The notes: generated by a model not told the origin, from the letters alone. Shown: positions 28,305 through 39,630, numbered from the stretch's first letter. The stretch: DNA of 64,000 bases from Microcoleus sp. EPA2 (GCA_020882975.1 JAHRFD010000021.1:1-64000), one strand, 5' to 3'. Program-made: numbers and translations.

Positions 28305-29722
28305 ATATTTTGTTGATCAAGCTTGAGATATCTACTATAATCACTAAAAGTAGACAAATTAACCAATATTCAGGAAAATAGAGGTGACCAAAACCCAAAA
28401 AACAATGGGAGTTCAGCAAGTATTACTGTCTCCAAACAAAGAGGTTAAAGCATTGTTGGAGTATCTCTGCCAACAATCAGGTAAACTTTACAACAGTGGG
28501 GTTTATTTAGCTCGTCAAACTTTTTTTAAGACCGGAAAACTGTTGACGGGAAAATTCGACTTATCTTTTGAATCGTCAGTTGCCAAATCAATGGTTGCTA
28601 AGTCGTTGCCATCAACACCAATGCAGCAAACATTGATGTCAGTCACAGAAGCCTTCAAATCTTTTAAAGAATTAAGAGACTTGTACATCAAAGGTCAATT
28701 GCATTTTAAGCCCAAGCCACCGGGATACCTGACAGGTTCTAAGTTGTTCAAAGTAGCTTATCCTAATTCTGGAGGTTTAAGACCGAAACTTGTTGGCAAT
28801 CAGTTAAGATTCTCCTTGGGCTTAACCGTGAGGCGATGGTTTGGAATTCCTGAATTCTTTCTACCTATGCCGTCAAATCTTGATTTTTCCAACGTGAAAG
28901 AGTTTACGATTCTCCCTAAAAATGGTGCTTTTTACCTGGAAATGTCCTACGAGGTTGAAAAAGAACAACACAATCTGGACATAGGTCAAGCATTATCAAT
29001 TGACTTGGGAACTGCTGATAATTTAGCAGCTTGTGTCGATACACTAGGAAATTCCTTCTTAATTGATTCTCGTGGAATGAAAGCGATGAATCAATTGTGG
29101 AACAAAAAAGTAGCAACTAGAAAAGAAGGAAAGCCAGAAGGTTATTGGGATAATTGGCTAGACAGTGTGACTCGCAAACGTAATCACCAAATGCGTGATG
29201 GTATCAATAAGGCTGCCAAGTTGATTGCCAACCATTGCCTTAAATCCGGAATTGGTACACTGATAGTTGGGTGGAATGAAGGTTTTAAGTTTAATAGTAA
29301 TCTCGGTAAAGCGAACAATCAAAAGTTTGTTCAAATGCCTTTAGGTAAGCTGAAAAATAGGTTAAAAGAACTATGTGATTTGCACGGTATCAGGTTTGTT
29401 GAAACTGAAGAAGCGTATACATCGAAAGCTAGTTTTTTAGATGGAGACTCCCTACCCAAATATGGTGAAAAACCATCTGGGTGGAAAGCATCTGGAAAGC
29501 GGATTAAACGTGGCTTGTATCAGTCAGCTAATGGCAGGGTGGTAAATGCAGACTTAAATGGCGCTGCCAACATTCTGAGAAAAGTAGCGAGTAGGCTAGG
29601 CGTAGACCTCAGCCGACTTGGTAGACGTTGCTTGACGAACGTAGCGAGAGTTAGACTTTGGGTATTACCCAAGCCTACTTTGTCCGCAGAATCTCAGCGT
29701 ATGAAAGACCTGAGAGTGTCAA
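28305..29722 (+). mobile_element. IS200/IS605-type element with tnpB only
   Basis: A left hairpin (TCTACT 28331-28336, AGTAGA 28349-28354) precedes tnpB, and no tnpA lies within it. The right end is a hairpin TCTCAG (29692-29697) with CTGAGA (29710-29715), then GTGTCAA ending at 29722, the same design as the element end at position 124. The left boundary is an estimate. Movement would need a TnpA from elsewhere. Confidence 0.6.
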
Positions 29723-29727
29723 GATAA
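28384..29727 (+). CDS. tnpB: TnpB-family RNA-guided nuclease, no visible zinc finger
   Basis: The protein has 447 residues from GTG 28384. The RuvC-like catalytic acids are visible as Asp in LSIDLGTADN, Glu in VETEEAYTSKAS and Asp in VVNADLNGAANI. Ordinary TnpB has a CxxC...CxxC zinc finger between the last two; here that stretch (DGDSLPKYGEKPSG and following) has no Cys. TnpB proteins are RNA-guided DNA nucleases that use an RNA made from the element's right end. The frame runs through the right-end hairpin and stops 5 bases beyond it, so coding sequence and guide-RNA scaffold overlap. It is intact and may be active. Confidence 0.88.
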   Translation: MTKTQKTMGVQQVLLSPNKEVKALLEYLCQQSGKLYNSGVYLARQTFFKTGKLLTGKFDLSFESSVAKSMVAKSLPSTPMQQTLMSVTEAFKSFKELRDLYIKGQLHFKPKPPGYLTGSKLFKVAYPNSGGLRPKLVGNQLRFSLGLTVRRWFGIPEFFLPMPSNLDFSNVKEFTILPKNGAFYLEMSYEVEKEQHNLDIGQALSIDLGTADNLAACVDTLGNSFLIDSRGMKAMNQLWNKKVATRKEGKPEGYWDNWLDSVTRKRNHQMRDGINKAAKLIANHCLKSGIGTLIVGWNEGFKFNSNLGKANNQKFVQMPLGKLKNRLKELCDLHGIRFVETEEAYTSKASFLDGDSLPKYGEKPSGWKASGKRIKRGLYQSANGRVVNADLNGAANILRKVASRLGVDLSRLGRRCLTNVARVRLWVLPKPTLSAESQRMKDLRVSR

Positions 29728-29742
29728 TTATGTTGTAGCAGG
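29600..29742 (+). ncRNA. Predicted omega/re-RNA scaffold and guide at the tnpB right end
   Basis: By analogy with studied TnpB elements, an RNA covering the 3' part of tnpB and the right-end hairpin would carry a guide copied from flanking DNA. Here the guide would start at 29723, right after GTGTCAA. The 5' limit is a guess. Confidence 0.35.
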
Positions 29743-30029
29743 GATTCAGTGAAAATACTGAGTTGAGCGATCGCGCTTGCTTGCCCAACGCCATATTTAC
29801 GAGAAAAAAATCAAGTTTGTGTGAAGTAATAGTAAAGAACCGGTTTTTTTGCGGGTAAATTAGCAGTTGTACTTAGATATTTATACAAGCTTTTACTACT
29901 GCGTAATTAGCGCGATCGCACCAATGAGAGAAATTAATTGCGATCGGGCGTTTAGGTGATTTCCCTAAACGTAGTTTTGGTCTAATATTGCTAGTAAATA
30001 CCAATTTTTTATGAGGCTGCATAGAATCT

Positions 30030-30112
30030 GATCCCCCCTAGCCCCCCTTAATAAGGGGGGGACAAGATTCTTCTCAAAGTCCCCCTTCTTAAGGGGGATT
30101 TAGGGGGATCGA
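30030..30112. repeat. Palindromic GATCCCCC...GGGGGATC repeat, copy 1
   Basis: An 83-base inverted repeat: GATCCCCCCTAGCCCCCC and its complement-like end GGGGGATTTAGGGGGATC. Internal pairs CCCCCCTTAATAAGGGGGG and CCCCCTTCTTAAGGGGG form extra stems. A near-identical copy lies at 39101-39182. It is a common cyanobacterial intergenic repeat type. Confidence 0.85.
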
Positions 30113-30177
30113 GATCTGTGCAACGACCCATTAAATTGGTATAAATACGCATTAGTATCAGTTCGGAATAAAAACAG

Positions 30178-30720
30178 AGATAGATCGAAGTTACGAAATT
30201 TCTCTTTTGGAGGGTGCATGGAGATTGATATGAAAGGTTTTAGGGAAGCGCGCACTGGGGAATTTTCCAGGGGCGTATTTTGATTGGGCGGGCTTTTTGT
30301 AAAGTTTTGTAACAAAAGCTGAGTTTTTGCATAAAAGTCACGGGCTGAGACTGATAGATAGACAGAAGTTACAAAATTTCTCTTTTGGAGGGTGCATGAA
30401 GATTGATATGAAAGGTTTTAGGGAAGGGCGCACTGGGGAATTTTCCAGGGGCGTATTTTGATTGGGCGGGCTTTTTGTAAAGTTTTGTAACAAAAAGCTG
30501 AGTTTTTGCATAAAAGTCACGGGCTGAGACTGATAGATAGACAGAGGTTACAAAGTTTCAATTTTGGAGGGTGCATGAAGATTGATATGAAAGGTTTTAG
30601 GGAAGGGCGCACTTGGGAAATTTCCAGGGGCGGATTTTGATGCGGCGGGCTTTATGCAAAGTTTTGTAACAAATTCGGCAAAGCGGCATAAAAATTAGGG
30701 GTTAACCCCGATAGGTTTCA
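30178..30720. repeat. Three tandem 178-bp repeats upstream of the RTX gene
   Basis: Units begin near 30178, 30356 and 30535; the shared landmark g(a/g)agttac or gaggttac sits at 30187, 30365 and 30544 (periods 178 and 179). Units 1 and 2 are almost identical; unit 3 is more diverged. Each unit contains an inverted pair TTTTGTAAC and GTTACAAAA, a TTTTGGAGGGTGCAT block and a GCGGGCTTTTTG block. No coding capacity is evident. The last unit ends about 135 bases before the RTX start. Confidence 0.9.
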
Positions 30721-30854
30721 TAGAGGGTAATACTGGCGCGATCGCGTTCATTATTTCCTCATAGTATCGCTTCGTAAAAAAGGCGAGTAAGTTTCGCGTA
30801 TCTGCATTTACATTGTTCAGGGTTCACTAACATAATTAATTGGAGAAAAAAGCC

Positions 30855-33800
30855 ATGTTGACTTCTAATAACTCACTCAACTCTTTAATCGCAACTTCTC
30901 TGCAACAGGTTTACAGCACCTTAAATAAATTTGCCAATAGTGATGATTTTCTTGCCAAGATTCAATCTATTTTTGGTACGAACTTTGACGCGAGTAAGTT
31001 AGAAGAAATCCGTCAGCAGTGGATTAACAGTAATTTTACATCTCTGCCACCGATTGAAATTCGCAGTGGTTCTGAACTCCAAGGGGCTAATGCTGCTTAT
31101 GCAGGTTCAAATAATACGATTTATGTTTCTCAAGACTTTTTGACTAAATATACTGATAATCTGCAAGCGATTACCAGTGTTTTATTGGAAGAAATTGGTC
31201 ATTCTGTGGATTGGCATATTAATACTTCTGATACTCCTGGGGATGAAGGGGAGTTCTTTTCTAATGTGGTACAAGGGATTGGTTTGAGTGAGGAACAGAT
31301 TCAGGGGTTGAAGCAGGAGAATGATGCCATTACTCTCAATTTTAATGATTCTCAAGCCATTAATTTACTGGCGAATGATAGCCAAATTCAAGCTGAACAA
31401 GACGCAAATTCTAATGGTTACACTTCTGGGTTAGGAAGTCAAGTTTTCAGTCAAATAATTAAGGATAGACCTAAAACAAAAGTTGTATTTATTAATGGTA
31501 TTTTGACCCCTGATAATGTTATTAATAAAATAGCGGACGAGGTTGACAAAGCCTATTATCTCACTCATAAACACAACCAATCACCAATCCCGCCAGACTT
31601 TAAAAATTCTATAATATTTGATTTTGTTCACAATAAATCAACTGAAACAGAAGGTGACGACAGTTGGAGCACTGGAGCTTTAGATACTTATGACGCAGTT
31701 ACACAATCTTATGCTGTTTTTCATACAAAATTTGCAGACCTAATTCTTTATCCAGCTATTAAAAACGCAGAGGATGCTATTGTGAAACTAGATGAAGATA
31801 GCCCTGATTATGAATCAAAAAAAGCCGAAATACAAAAAAATATCGATGATGTTCGTCCACTAGCAGGTCAAGAAGAAGCATTGGAGAAGATTACAGATGA
31901 TAAAATTACTGTACTATCAAATTTCCTTGCAAAATATATCGAAGCATATCCAGATGCAGATCCGGCATCCAAATACTTCGGCACAATTGCCAATATTGAA
32001 ACAAGAATTAATGACGAAGTAGGCAATTCAAAATATAGTTACGAATCTCCTCCTAATGATTTATTAGAATCCTTCAGCCAATTTTGGTCGAAAAAAGCAT
32101 CAACAGCTAGTAGTAGAGTTAATCAAAAATTGACTGAAAAAATTACTGGTTCTAATTCTGCTATATTGATTGCTCATTCTCAGGGTAATTTTTTTGTAGA
32201 GGATGCTTTATCAGAAGGATTACCTGTTGATAACTCTAAAGTTAAGATAATTTCTCTGGGTTCACCAACTGATTATTCAGCGGTTAAAGGAACAGCAGAA
32301 ATTGTATTGAACCCCAATACTAATAGCACTCCCGATCCTGTTACTCACCTTCGTTATGAAGGAGATGCTGATCTTCACAAAAAAATAGAAATATTTTTGA
32401 AAAGTTTGCGAGAAATTCTATCAGATGTTGCTGGTAAATTAAACAAGTATCATAGCCTTACTGCACAAGCCCTAAACAATCCTTTTGATGATTCAGATGA
32501 TGGATATTTACAAAGGTCTTACAAAAAAGGAGATTTAAAAAACTTTTTTAACAGTCTAAATCCAATTGGGTACTATTTTCCTAACCCAGTACAAATTATT
32601 GAGACACAATTATGGCCTTCACCAACAGACGATGGGGATTGGATTGAAGGGAGTTCAAGTAATGATGCTTTTTTCCCACTAGATGATACGCGATTACAAG
32701 GAAAAAAAGGTAATGATGTCTTACGTGGCAATGCTGGAAATGATTACTTGATAGGTGGTGAAGGATGGGATTTCCTAGATGGTGGAGCAGGTGAAGACGA
32801 AGCCAGCTATGAAGATAGAGGCAGTGTTACTGTAAGGCAAAGAGAAAACTATCTTGGTTCTGGTTCTGATGTTTATGAAGTAACAGACGGTGGAGAAATA
32901 GATGTTTTAGTTGATATTGAAAAAGTTTCTGGTTCTAATGCCAATGATCAAATGTTTGGTGGTCGAGGAAAAGATATTTTCTATGGTCGAGATGGTAATG
33001 ATACATTAAAAGGAGAGGGTGGAGATGATTACTTTGAGGGCAACAAGGGCAATGATTACTTTGAAGGTCATTCAGGGAATGATACTTTTTATGGTGGAAA
33101 TGATAGTGACGAGGGCTACGGTGGTACGAATAATGATGTATTAAAAGGTGAAGGTGGTAGAGATATTCTGCACGGTGGAGCGGACAATGATTATGTTGCT
33201 GGTGGTTTTTTTGAATGGCAAAACTGGGATGAAAAAGAAGAAATTAAAGAAGAGGGAAGTAACCCAGAAGAAGCCAGTTTTACAGTAGCAGGTCTAGGTG
33301 TTGATGCAGAAGCAAATATCACTCGTTTTGCGGCTAATACTAATATCAGTCTTACCACGATCCATGCTGAAGCTAACATTGAGCCACAACAAGAAATTGA
33401 TGGTGACGATTTAATCTATGGTGGTAAAGGCAACGATAGTATTGCAGGAGATGAAGGGAATGATGAAATTTTTGGTGATGAAGATAACGATTTAATCTTA
33501 GGTGGTACAGGAGAGGATAAAATCTCTGGGGGTAGCGACCAAGATAAAGTTTTTGGGGGTAAAGGCAACGATATCCTTAACGGAAACGAAGGCCAAGACA
33601 CCCTTTTTGGCCAAGCAGGAAATGACCAAGCAAGCGGCGACGAGGGAAATGACACCCTATTTGGCAATGAAGGAAACGACACCCTCAACGGGGGCACCGA
33701 CCAAGACCAACTCGAAGGCGGCGATAACGAAGACATCCTCAACGGCAACGACGGCCAAGACACCCTCTACGGCGAACTCGGAAACGACCAACTCAACGGC

Positions 33801-36800
33801 GACACCGGCAACGACACCCTCCTCGGCCAACAAGGAAACGATACCCTCAGCGGTGGCACAGACCAAGACGAACTCTACGGCGGCGATAACGAAGACATCC
33901 TCAACGGCAACGACGGCCAAGACACCCTCTTCGGCGGCAAAGGCCAAGACCAACTCAACGGCGATGCCGGCAACGACTCCCTCTTAGGTCAAGACGGCCA
34001 AGACACCCTCAGCGGCGGCACCGACCAAGACACCCTCTATGGCGGCAAAGGAGAAGACCTCCTCCAAGGCGATGCCGGCAACGACATCCTCTACGGCAAC
34101 CTCGATAACGACACCCTCTTAGGCGGAGACAACGCCGACATCCTCTACGGCCAAGAAGGCGACGACCAACTCGGAGGCGATGCCGGCAACGACACCCTCT
34201 ACGGTGCCGAAGGAACCGACCTCCTCAACGGCGGCGACAACGACGACCTCCTCTACGGCAACATCGGCAACGACACCCTCAACGGCGACAACGGCAACGA
34301 CCTCGCCTACGGCGAACTCGGAGACGACCTCCTCAACGGTGGCGGTGACAGCGACACCCTCTACGGCCAAGAAGGTTTTGACAACATCAACGGCGACGCG
34401 GGTAACGACTTCCTCTACGGCGGCAAAGACAACGACACCCTCGCCGGCGGCGACGACGCAGACCTCCTCTACGGCCAAGAAGGCAACGACCAACTCGGAG
34501 GCGATGCCGGCAACGACACCCTCTACGGTGCCGAAGGAACCGACCTCCTCAACGGCGGCGAAAACGACGACCTTCTCCACGGCGCAACTGGCAACGACAC
34601 CCTCAACGGCGACAACGGCAACGACCTCGCCTACGGGGAACTCGGTAACGACCTCCTCAACGGCGGCGGCAACAACGACACCCTCTACGGTGCCGAAGGA
34701 ACCGACATCATCAACGGCGACAGTGGCGACGACAACATCTATGGCGGCATCGACAACGACACCCTCAACGGCGGTAGTGACAATGACCTCATCTATGGCG
34801 AACAAAGTCAAGACCTCCTACACGGCGACAGCGGTAACGACACCCTCAGCGGCGGCGACAATGCCGACTTAATGTATGGCGACGGCGACAACGACCTAAT
34901 GACAGGCGATGCCGGCCAAGACACCCTTAGCGGCGGCGACGGCGACGACAACCTCAGTGGCAACGCCGACAACGACCTTCTCCAAGGAGATGCCGGCAAA
35001 GACCAACTCTTCGGCAACGATGGCGAAGACCAACTCCAAGGCGGCGATAACGAAGACACCCTCAGCGGTGGCGCAGACAAAGACCTACTCTGGGGGAATA
35101 ACGGCGCAGATGTCCTGCAAGGCGACGCAGACAAAGACACCCTTTACGGAGGCAACGACAACGACTTCCTAGACGGAGGCGATGCCGCCGACGAACTTTA
35201 CGGCGAAAACGGCAACGACGAACTACACGGCCGCGCCGGTACAGACTTACTCCGAGGTGGAGAAGACAACGACCTCCTCTTTGGCGAAGGCGAAGACGAC
35301 AAACTCTACGGCGACGCAGGCAAAGACACCATCAACGGCGACAGTGGCAACGACCTATTAGAAGGCGGTAGCGACGACGACCTTCTCAACGGCGGCGACG
35401 GCAAAGACCTCCTCTACGGCCAAACCGGTAACGACATCATCAATGGCAATGCAGGGGAAGACAAACTCTGGGGAGGCGAAGACAACGATACCCTCAACGC
35501 CGGCGACGGTGAAGACCAACTTTGGGGAGAAACCGGCAACGACTCCCTAGACGGTGGCAACGATAACGACCAACTCGAAGGCGGCGACGGCAACGACGTA
35601 CTCCAAGGTCAAGCAGGCCAAGACTTCCTAGACGGCGGTGCCCACAACGACACCCTCTACGGCGGCGATGACGATGATAAAGTATTCGGTCGCACCGGAG
35701 ACGACTACCTAGACGGCGGCAACGGCAACGACCAATTAGAAGGGGAAGAAGGCAACGACATCATCTTCGGTCAAGCTGGCGTTGACTTCCTAGACGGCGG
35801 TATTGGCAACGACACCCTGGCCGGTGGCGACGGCGAAGACCAACTCTTAGGTCAAGCAGGCGACGACTCAATGGACGGCGGGGCCGGCAACGACCAACTC
35901 AAAGGGGGAGACGGCAACGACGAACTCTTAGGCCAAGCAGGAGAAGATAAACTCGATGGCGGTGACGGTAACGACATCCTGCGAGGCGGCGACGGCAACG
36001 ACGAACTCGAAGGCAAAAACGGCGACGACTCCCTCTACGGCGGTGCCGGCAACGACATTTTCGATGGCGGTTTAGGTAATAACCTCCTAGCCGGGGAAGA
36101 AGGCGACGACCTCCTCATCGGCAACAACGGCCTCGACACCCTCTTAGGCGGTGACGGCAACGACACCCTCGACGGCAAAAACAACGACGACTCCCTCGAT
36201 GGCGGTGCCGGCAACGACATCATCGACGGTCGCGAAGGCAACGACAGCTTAGAAGGCGGTAGCGGCGACGACTACATGGACGGCCGCGAAGGCAACGACT
36301 GGATGAAAGGCGGCGACGGCAAAGACACCCTTTTAGGACGTTCTGGCGACGACAACATGGACGGCGGCGGAGAGGATGACATCCTCGAAGGCAGTTCCGG
36401 CAACGACACCCTCGACGGCGGTTTCGGTTTCGACCTCATCTACGGCGGTGCCGGCAATGACACCCTCTTAGGTAGCGAAGATGGTGACACCCTCTACGGA
36501 GACAGCGGCGATGATTCCATCCTTGGTGGCAACGGCAACGACGTAATCTACGGCGAAGTTGGCAACGATAACCTCTATGGTGGCGACGGTCAAGATATCT
36601 TTATGCTTTCTCCTGGTGAGGGAGTAGATATCGTCTGGGATTATGCGATCGGCCAAGATAATCTAGGTGTTTTGAAGGGACTGAGAAATGACGAATTAGA
36701 GTTTACCAACGGCACGGGTGAAAATGCCAAAGATACCTTAGTCTGGCGTGGCAAAGGTAAAGATAATGAACTTTTAGCCATCCTCAAAAACTTGCAATTG

Positions 36801-38030
36801 GGCACGCCAAAAACACCCACACCATCGGTAACGCCTACACCTGCGATAACGCCTACACCTGCGGAAACACCCACACCAGGGAAAAAACCAACGCCTGCGG
36901 AAACACCCACACCAGGGAAAAAACCAACGGCTGTGGAAACACCCACGCCTGTGGAAACACCCACACCATCGATAACACCATCGGTAACGCCAACACCATC
37001 GGTAACGCCAACACCATCGGTAACGCCAACACCATCGGTAACGCCAACACCATCGGTAACGCCAACACCATCGGTAACACCAACACCTGTGGTAACACCG
37101 ACGCCATCGGTAACACCATCGGTAACGCCTGCGATAACGCCAACACCATCGGTAACGCCAACACCATCGGTAACGCCAACACCATCGACAACACCAACAC
37201 CATCGACAACACCAACACCATCGACAACACCAACACCTGCGGTAACACCGACACCATCGACAACGCCAACGCCTGCGGTAACACCGACACCATCGACAAC
37301 GCCAACGCCTGCGGTAACACCAACGCCTGCGGTAACACCCACGCCTGCGGTAACACCCACGCCTGCGGTAACACCGACACCATCGGTAACACCAACGCCT
37401 GCGGTAACACCCACGCCTGCGGTAACACCCACGCCTGCGGTAACACCGACACCATCGGTAACACCAACACCTGCACCTTCCCCCGTCCCTGGTATCCTCC
37501 TAATAGGTAACTCAGGCTCCAGTTCCCTGATGGGCAATGCAGGCGATGACACCCTCATTGGCAATGCAGGTGATGACAGCATTCTCGGTGGTGCTGGTAA
37601 CGACACCCTCAACGGCGACACGGGCAATGATTACCTCGATGGTGAAGCCGGCAACGACACCCTCACAGGTCAAAATGGTACTGATTCCCTATTCGGTGGC
37701 TTTGGTGACGACTGGCTCGATGGTGGGGCTAACAAGGACACCCTCACGGGCGGAATGGGTGACGACACCCTCACGGGCGGAAACGGCCAAGACTTATTTG
37801 TTTTTGCTTCTGGAAACGGAGTTGATACTTTACTTGACTTCACTGCTACAGGTGGCAATAAAGACACTCTGGGCCTAGCCGGTGGCTTGACATTTGCTCA
37901 GCTAACCATTGCCCCAGACTCCAATCTTGCTAATACCATCATCAAGGTAACTGCTACCAATGAAGTCTTAGCGGTTTTAACTGGTGTCCCAGCAGCTTCC
38001 CTCAACAGTTCCCATTTCCTGGCCATCTAG
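30855..38030 (+). CDS. Giant RTX (hemolysin-type Ca-binding) protein with hydrolase-like N-terminal region
   Basis: ATG 30855 follows GGAGAAAAAAGCC, giving 2391 residues. No N-terminal signal peptide is seen; RTX proteins are exported by type I secretion through a C-terminal signal. Residues 1-150 form a domain seen in other cyanobacterial RTX proteins, with [13 protein letters not shown] (an HExxH-like site missing the first His). Residues 200-560 look like an alpha/beta hydrolase: VVFINGI, nucleophile Ser442 in LIAHSQGN and a candidate His533 in KYHSL. About 615-1915 is a long series of GGxGND-type nonapeptides that bind Ca in beta-rolls. A TPTPSV-type linker follows (about 1980-2215), then a second short RTX block and the C-terminus. 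It may be a secreted lipase-like enzyme or a surface protein. Confidence 0.9.
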   Translation: MLTSNNSLNSLIATSLQQVYSTLNKFANSDDFLAKIQSIFGTNFDASKLEEIRQQWINSNFTSLPPIEIRSGSELQGANAAYAGSNNTIYVSQDFLTKYTDNLQAITSVLLEEIGHSVDWHINTSDTPGDEGEFFSNVVQGIGLSEEQIQGLKQENDAITLNFNDSQAINLLANDSQIQAEQDANSNGYTSGLGSQVFSQIIKDRPKTKVVFINGILTPDNVINKIADEVDKAYYLTHKHNQSPIPPDFKNSIIFDFVHNKSTETEGDDSWSTGALDTYDAVTQSYAVFHTKFADLILYPAIKNAEDAIVKLDEDSPDYESKKAEIQKNIDDVRPLAGQEEALEKITDDKITVLSNFLAKYIEAYPDADPASKYFGTIANIETRINDEVGNSKYSYESPPNDLLESFSQFWSKKASTASSRVNQKLTEKITGSNSAILIAHSQGNFFVEDALSEGLPVDNSKVKIISLGSPTDYSAVKGTAEIVLNPNTNSTPDPVTHLRYEGDADLHKKIEIFLKSLREILSDVAGKLNKYHSLTAQALNNPFDDSDDGYLQRSYKKGDLKNFFNSLNPIGYYFPNPVQIIETQLWPSPTDDGDWIEGSSSNDAFFPLDDTRLQGKKGNDVLRGNAGNDYLIGGEGWDFLDGGAGEDEASYEDRGSVTVRQRENYLGSGSDVYEVTDGGEIDVLVDIEKVSGSNANDQMFGGRGKDIFYGRDGNDTLKGEGGDDYFEGNKGNDYFEGHSGNDTFYGGNDSDEGYGGTNNDVLKGEGGRDILHGGADNDYVAGGFFEWQNWDEKEEIKEEGSNPEEASFTVAGLGVDAEANITRFAANTNISLTTIHAEANIEPQQEIDGDDLIYGGKGNDSIAGDEGNDEIFGDEDNDLILGGTGEDKISGGSDQDKVFGGKGNDILNGNEGQDTLFGQAGNDQASGDEGNDTLFGNEGNDTLNGGTDQDQLEGGDNEDILNGNDGQDTLYGELGNDQLNGDTGNDTLLGQQGNDTLSGGTDQDELYGGDNEDILNGNDGQDTLFGGKGQDQLNGDAGNDSLLGQDGQDTLSGGTDQDTLYGGKGEDLLQGDAGNDILYGNLDNDTLLGGDNADILYGQEGDDQLGGDAGNDTLYGAEGTDLLNGGDNDDLLYGNIGNDTLNGDNGNDLAYGELGDDLLNGGGDSDTLYGQEGFDNINGDAGNDFLYGGKDNDTLAGGDDADLLYGQEGNDQLGGDAGNDTLYGAEGTDLLNGGENDDLLHGATGNDTLNGDNGNDLAYGELGNDLLNGGGNNDTLYGAEGTDIINGDSGDDNIYGGIDNDTLNGGSDNDLIYGEQSQDLLHGDSGNDTLSGGDNADLMYGDGDNDLMTGDAGQDTLSGGDGDDNLSGNADNDLLQGDAGKDQLFGNDGEDQLQGGDNEDTLSGGADKDLLWGNNGADVLQGDADKDTLYGGNDNDFLDGGDAADELYGENGNDELHGRAGTDLLRGGEDNDLLFGEGEDDKLYGDAGKDTINGDSGNDLLEGGSDDDLLNGGDGKDLLYGQTGNDIINGNAGEDKLWGGEDNDTLNAGDGEDQLWGETGNDSLDGGNDNDQLEGGDGNDVLQGQAGQDFLDGGAHNDTLYGGDDDDKVFGRTGDDYLDGGNGNDQLEGEEGNDIIFGQAGVDFLDGGIGNDTLAGGDGEDQLLGQAGDDSMDGGAGNDQLKGGDGNDELLGQAGEDKLDGGDGNDILRGGDGNDELEGKNGDDSLYGGAGNDIFDGGLGNNLLAGEEGDDLLIGNNGLDTLLGGDGNDTLDGKNNDDSLDGGAGNDIIDGREGNDSLEGGSGDDYMDGREGNDWMKGGDGKDTLLGRSGDDNMDGGGEDDILEGSSGNDTLDGGFGFDLIYGGAGNDTLLGSEDGDTLYGDSGDDSILGGNGNDVIYGEVGNDNLYGGDGQDIFMLSPGEGVDIVWDYAIGQDNLGVLKGLRNDELEFTNGTGENAKDTLVWRGKGKDNELLAILKNLQLGTPKTPTPSVTPTPAITPTPAETPTPGKKPTPAETPTPGKKPTAVETPTPVETPTPSITPSVTPTPSVTPTPSVTPTPSVTPTPSVTPTPSVTPTPVVTPTPSVTPSVTPAITPTPSVTPTPSVTPTPSTTPTPSTTPTPSTTPTPAVTPTPSTTPTPAVTPTPSTTPTPAVTPTPAVTPTPAVTPTPAVTPTPSVTPTPAVTPTPAVTPTPAVTPTPSVTPTPAPSPVPGILLIGNSGSSSLMGNAGDDTLIGNAGDDSILGGAGNDTLNGDTGNDYLDGEAGNDTLTGQNGTDSLFGGFGDDWLDGGANKDTLTGGMGDDTLTGGNGQDLFVFASGNGVDTLLDFTATGGNKDTLGLAGGLTFAQLTIAPDSNLANTIIKVTATNEVLAVLTGVPAASLNSSHFLAI
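33560..36590 (+). repeat. RTX nonapeptide-coding repeat tract with segmental duplications
   Basis: The tract is built of 27-base units coding GGxGNDxLx-type nonapeptides. Larger duplications are visible: the stretch from 34146 recurs 324 bases later (12 units) and the stretch from 33721 recurs 162 bases later (6 units). Codons are almost all C-ending (aac, gac, ggc, ctc), unlike the A/T-ending codons before 33550 and after 36600. Confidence 0.9.
36800..37485 (+). repeat. 18-bp repeats coding a Thr-Pro linker
   Basis: Repeats of acaccatcggtaacgcca and variants code [18 protein letters not shown] and TPTPGKK units, about 230 residues of Pro/Thr-rich linker between the two RTX blocks. Complementary-strand frames here are long only because of the repeat composition. 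Confidence 0.95.
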
Positions 38031-38209
38031 GCCGCCGGGACTGCGAGGCGAAATTATCAATGGGAATCGAGGTTTGATTCCCTGTTCAAACCTCGGTTTG
38101 CGATTTGGTTGAACTCTGTCAAACGGCTCGATTCAAATCTGGATAATAACGAGACAAATCAATAACTGTTATAGACTTAATTGCGAAAAATTAATTTGTT
38201 TATTCCCGT

Positions 38210-38791
38210 TTAAGATTTCTGCTGTATCATTTCTAACCCGCTTTCTGTGCAAATTCCATACAGAGGTCTATCCCAGGAGTCAACAGGAAGTTGCGCCCTC
38301 AAGGCAAATTCAAAGATTGTGCCGATCGCAATTTTTGATTCCCACTCAGCTTTACTGAACATCCTGTCATAATAGCCGCCGCCGTAGCCCAAACGATAGC
38401 CACGCAAATCGCAACCCACGGCTGGTACAAGGATTAAATCTACCTCTGATTGGTCTATTTTAGGAGCATCAGGCAGTGGTTCGAGAATGCCATAAGCTCC
38501 TGTATGTAAAAGGTCTCCGGGCTGCCAGATGTGCCAGGAGAGGTCTTTGCCGACACAGCGGGGAAATCCCCATTTTTTAGGAATGGTAAATAGGGGGCTT
38601 AAGTCTGGTTCTTGGCGAAAACTGAAGTAGGCGAGGATGGTTTTGGCTTGGGTGAATAGGGATGAGGTTTGTAGGTGGTTGCAAAGGCGATCGCTCTTTT
38701 CTCTCCATTCTTGTGCTGATAGGGATTTGCGGGTTTGAAGGAGAGATTTTCTTAATTCTGTTTTAGTTAATGAAGGTTCAGAAGTATTCAT
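38210..38791 (-). CDS. 5-formyltetrahydrofolate cyclo-ligase
   Basis: This 193-residue cytoplasmic enzyme converts 5-formyl-THF to 5,10-methenyl-THF with ATP. Motifs are KTELRKSLLQTRKSL at the N-terminus and the ATP/substrate loop YRLGYGGGYYDR, preceded by DLILVPAVGCD. The length is normal. The neighbouring DNA on its 5' side is repeat-rich. Confidence 0.92.
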   Translation of the reverse strand: MNTSEPSLTKTELRKSLLQTRKSLSAQEWREKSDRLCNHLQTSSLFTQAKTILAYFSFRQEPDLSPLFTIPKKWGFPRCVGKDLSWHIWQPGDLLHTGAYGILEPLPDAPKIDQSEVDLILVPAVGCDLRGYRLGYGGGYYDRMFSKAEWESKIAIGTIFEFALRAQLPVDSWDRPLYGICTESGLEMIQQKS

Positions 38792-38815
38792 ATTTCAGAT
38801 TAAATCATCGCTGCG

Positions 38816-38930
38816 GGTAGGGAAACGGCATTGCCCTCTCCTCAAAATAGTAGAAAAACGGCATTTCCGTCTCCTCAAAATGGTAGGGAAACGGCATTGC
38901 CCTCTCCTCAAAATGGTAGGGAAACGAGAA
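38816..38930. repeat. 33-bp tandem repeat, 3.5 copies
   Basis: Units GGTAGGGAAACGGCATTGCC plus a 13-base tail start at 38816, 38849, 38882 and 38915 (exact period 33). The second unit carries a few substitutions. It is in the upstream region of the cyclo-ligase gene. Confidence 0.9.
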
Positions 38931-38965
38931 TGCCCATTGGTGTCAACTTAACGTCAAACCCAGTC

Positions 38966-39073
38966 ATATCAATTCCGGTTGTATCGGAATGATTTAACAG
39001 CGAAGGCGCTTATGACGCGAAGTTCGAGAAGAGAGAGTTTAATACAGGACGATGAAGAGAGGATTTGGTATCA
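38966..39073. repeat. Dispersed MITE-like repeat, copy C
   Basis: ATATCAATTCCGGTTG, then TATCGGAATGATTTAACAGC on the left, and GGATTTGGTATCA on the right. It is nearly identical to the reverse complement of copy F at 52557-52662. Confidence 0.85.
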
Positions 39074-39100
39074 GAGAATGCTGTTTGACTATTAAGGTCA

Positions 39101-39182
39101 GATCCCCCCTAACCCCCCTTAAGAAGGGGGGGACAGGAAGCCTCTTTAAGTCCCCCTTCTTAAGGGGGATTTAGGGGGATCT
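39101..39182. repeat. Palindromic GATCCCCC...GGGGGATC repeat, copy 2
   Basis: It matches the copy at 30030-30112 over almost its whole length, including the inner CCCCCTTCTTAAGGGGG stem. Confidence 0.85.
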
Positions 39183-39258
39183 AGACTCAGCTAAAAACGA
39201 GAGATTTCAAGGCTTTCAGTCTTAAGTTGTCACCAATGGGCATTGCCCTGTCCCTACA

Positions 39259-39290
39259 GATATCGTGGCTAATTAACCGGATTTGATATC
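39259..39290. repeat. Mini-copy of the dispersed MITE-like repeat
   Basis: GATATCGTGG at the left and CCGGATTTGATATC at the right, with almost no interior. It looks like an internal-deletion derivative of the 107-bp family. Confidence 0.45.
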
Positions 39291-39411
39291 ACATATTGTT
39301 TCACCACAGGACAAAGATTGAATAAAGTTTCATTGTGTCAGGTTCGCAATCAACCATTTTATTGATACCAGGAAAATTAGGGGGTTCAATGGCAAAGCAT
39401 ATTTTGAAAAA

Positions 39412-39630
39412 TCAACCGCTGGGAATTCTGCTATTTATGTCAACTTTTTGTATGTCTTTGTAATTATCAGTTCCTTTGATGATTTTAATTTCTGCGTAAT
39501 ACAGCGGAATGCGACTGCCGTCGGCTCTGATTTGATAAACTATAGGATAATCAAAGTATAAACCGTAGCGATCGTAGTCATCGATTTCATCCTCACTCCC
39601 TGTCAGATCTCCTCTATCTATAACCTGATA
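39412..39630 (-). pseudogene. Gene remnant, unknown family
   Basis: A 73-codon minus-strand frame with no start codon codes an acidic, tyrosine-rich segment (DDYDRYGLYFDYPIVYQIRA, then LYYAEIKIIKG). The amino-acid pattern looks like real protein, but the 5' end runs into a stop at 39631-39633. It may be the 3' end of a gene cut by rearrangement. Function unknown. Confidence 0.35.

Noticed and set aside
34119-34872. Out-of-frame 230-codon frames on both strands over the RTX tract
   Set aside because: Products are simple repeats such as TPSTATT and [10 protein letters not shown], an effect of the 27-base repeat.
36641-37627. Long minus-strand frames opposite the Thr-Pro linker
   Set aside because: They exist only because the 18-base repeat lacks stops on the other strand; the products (GVGVTDGVG repeats) are low-complexity shadows.
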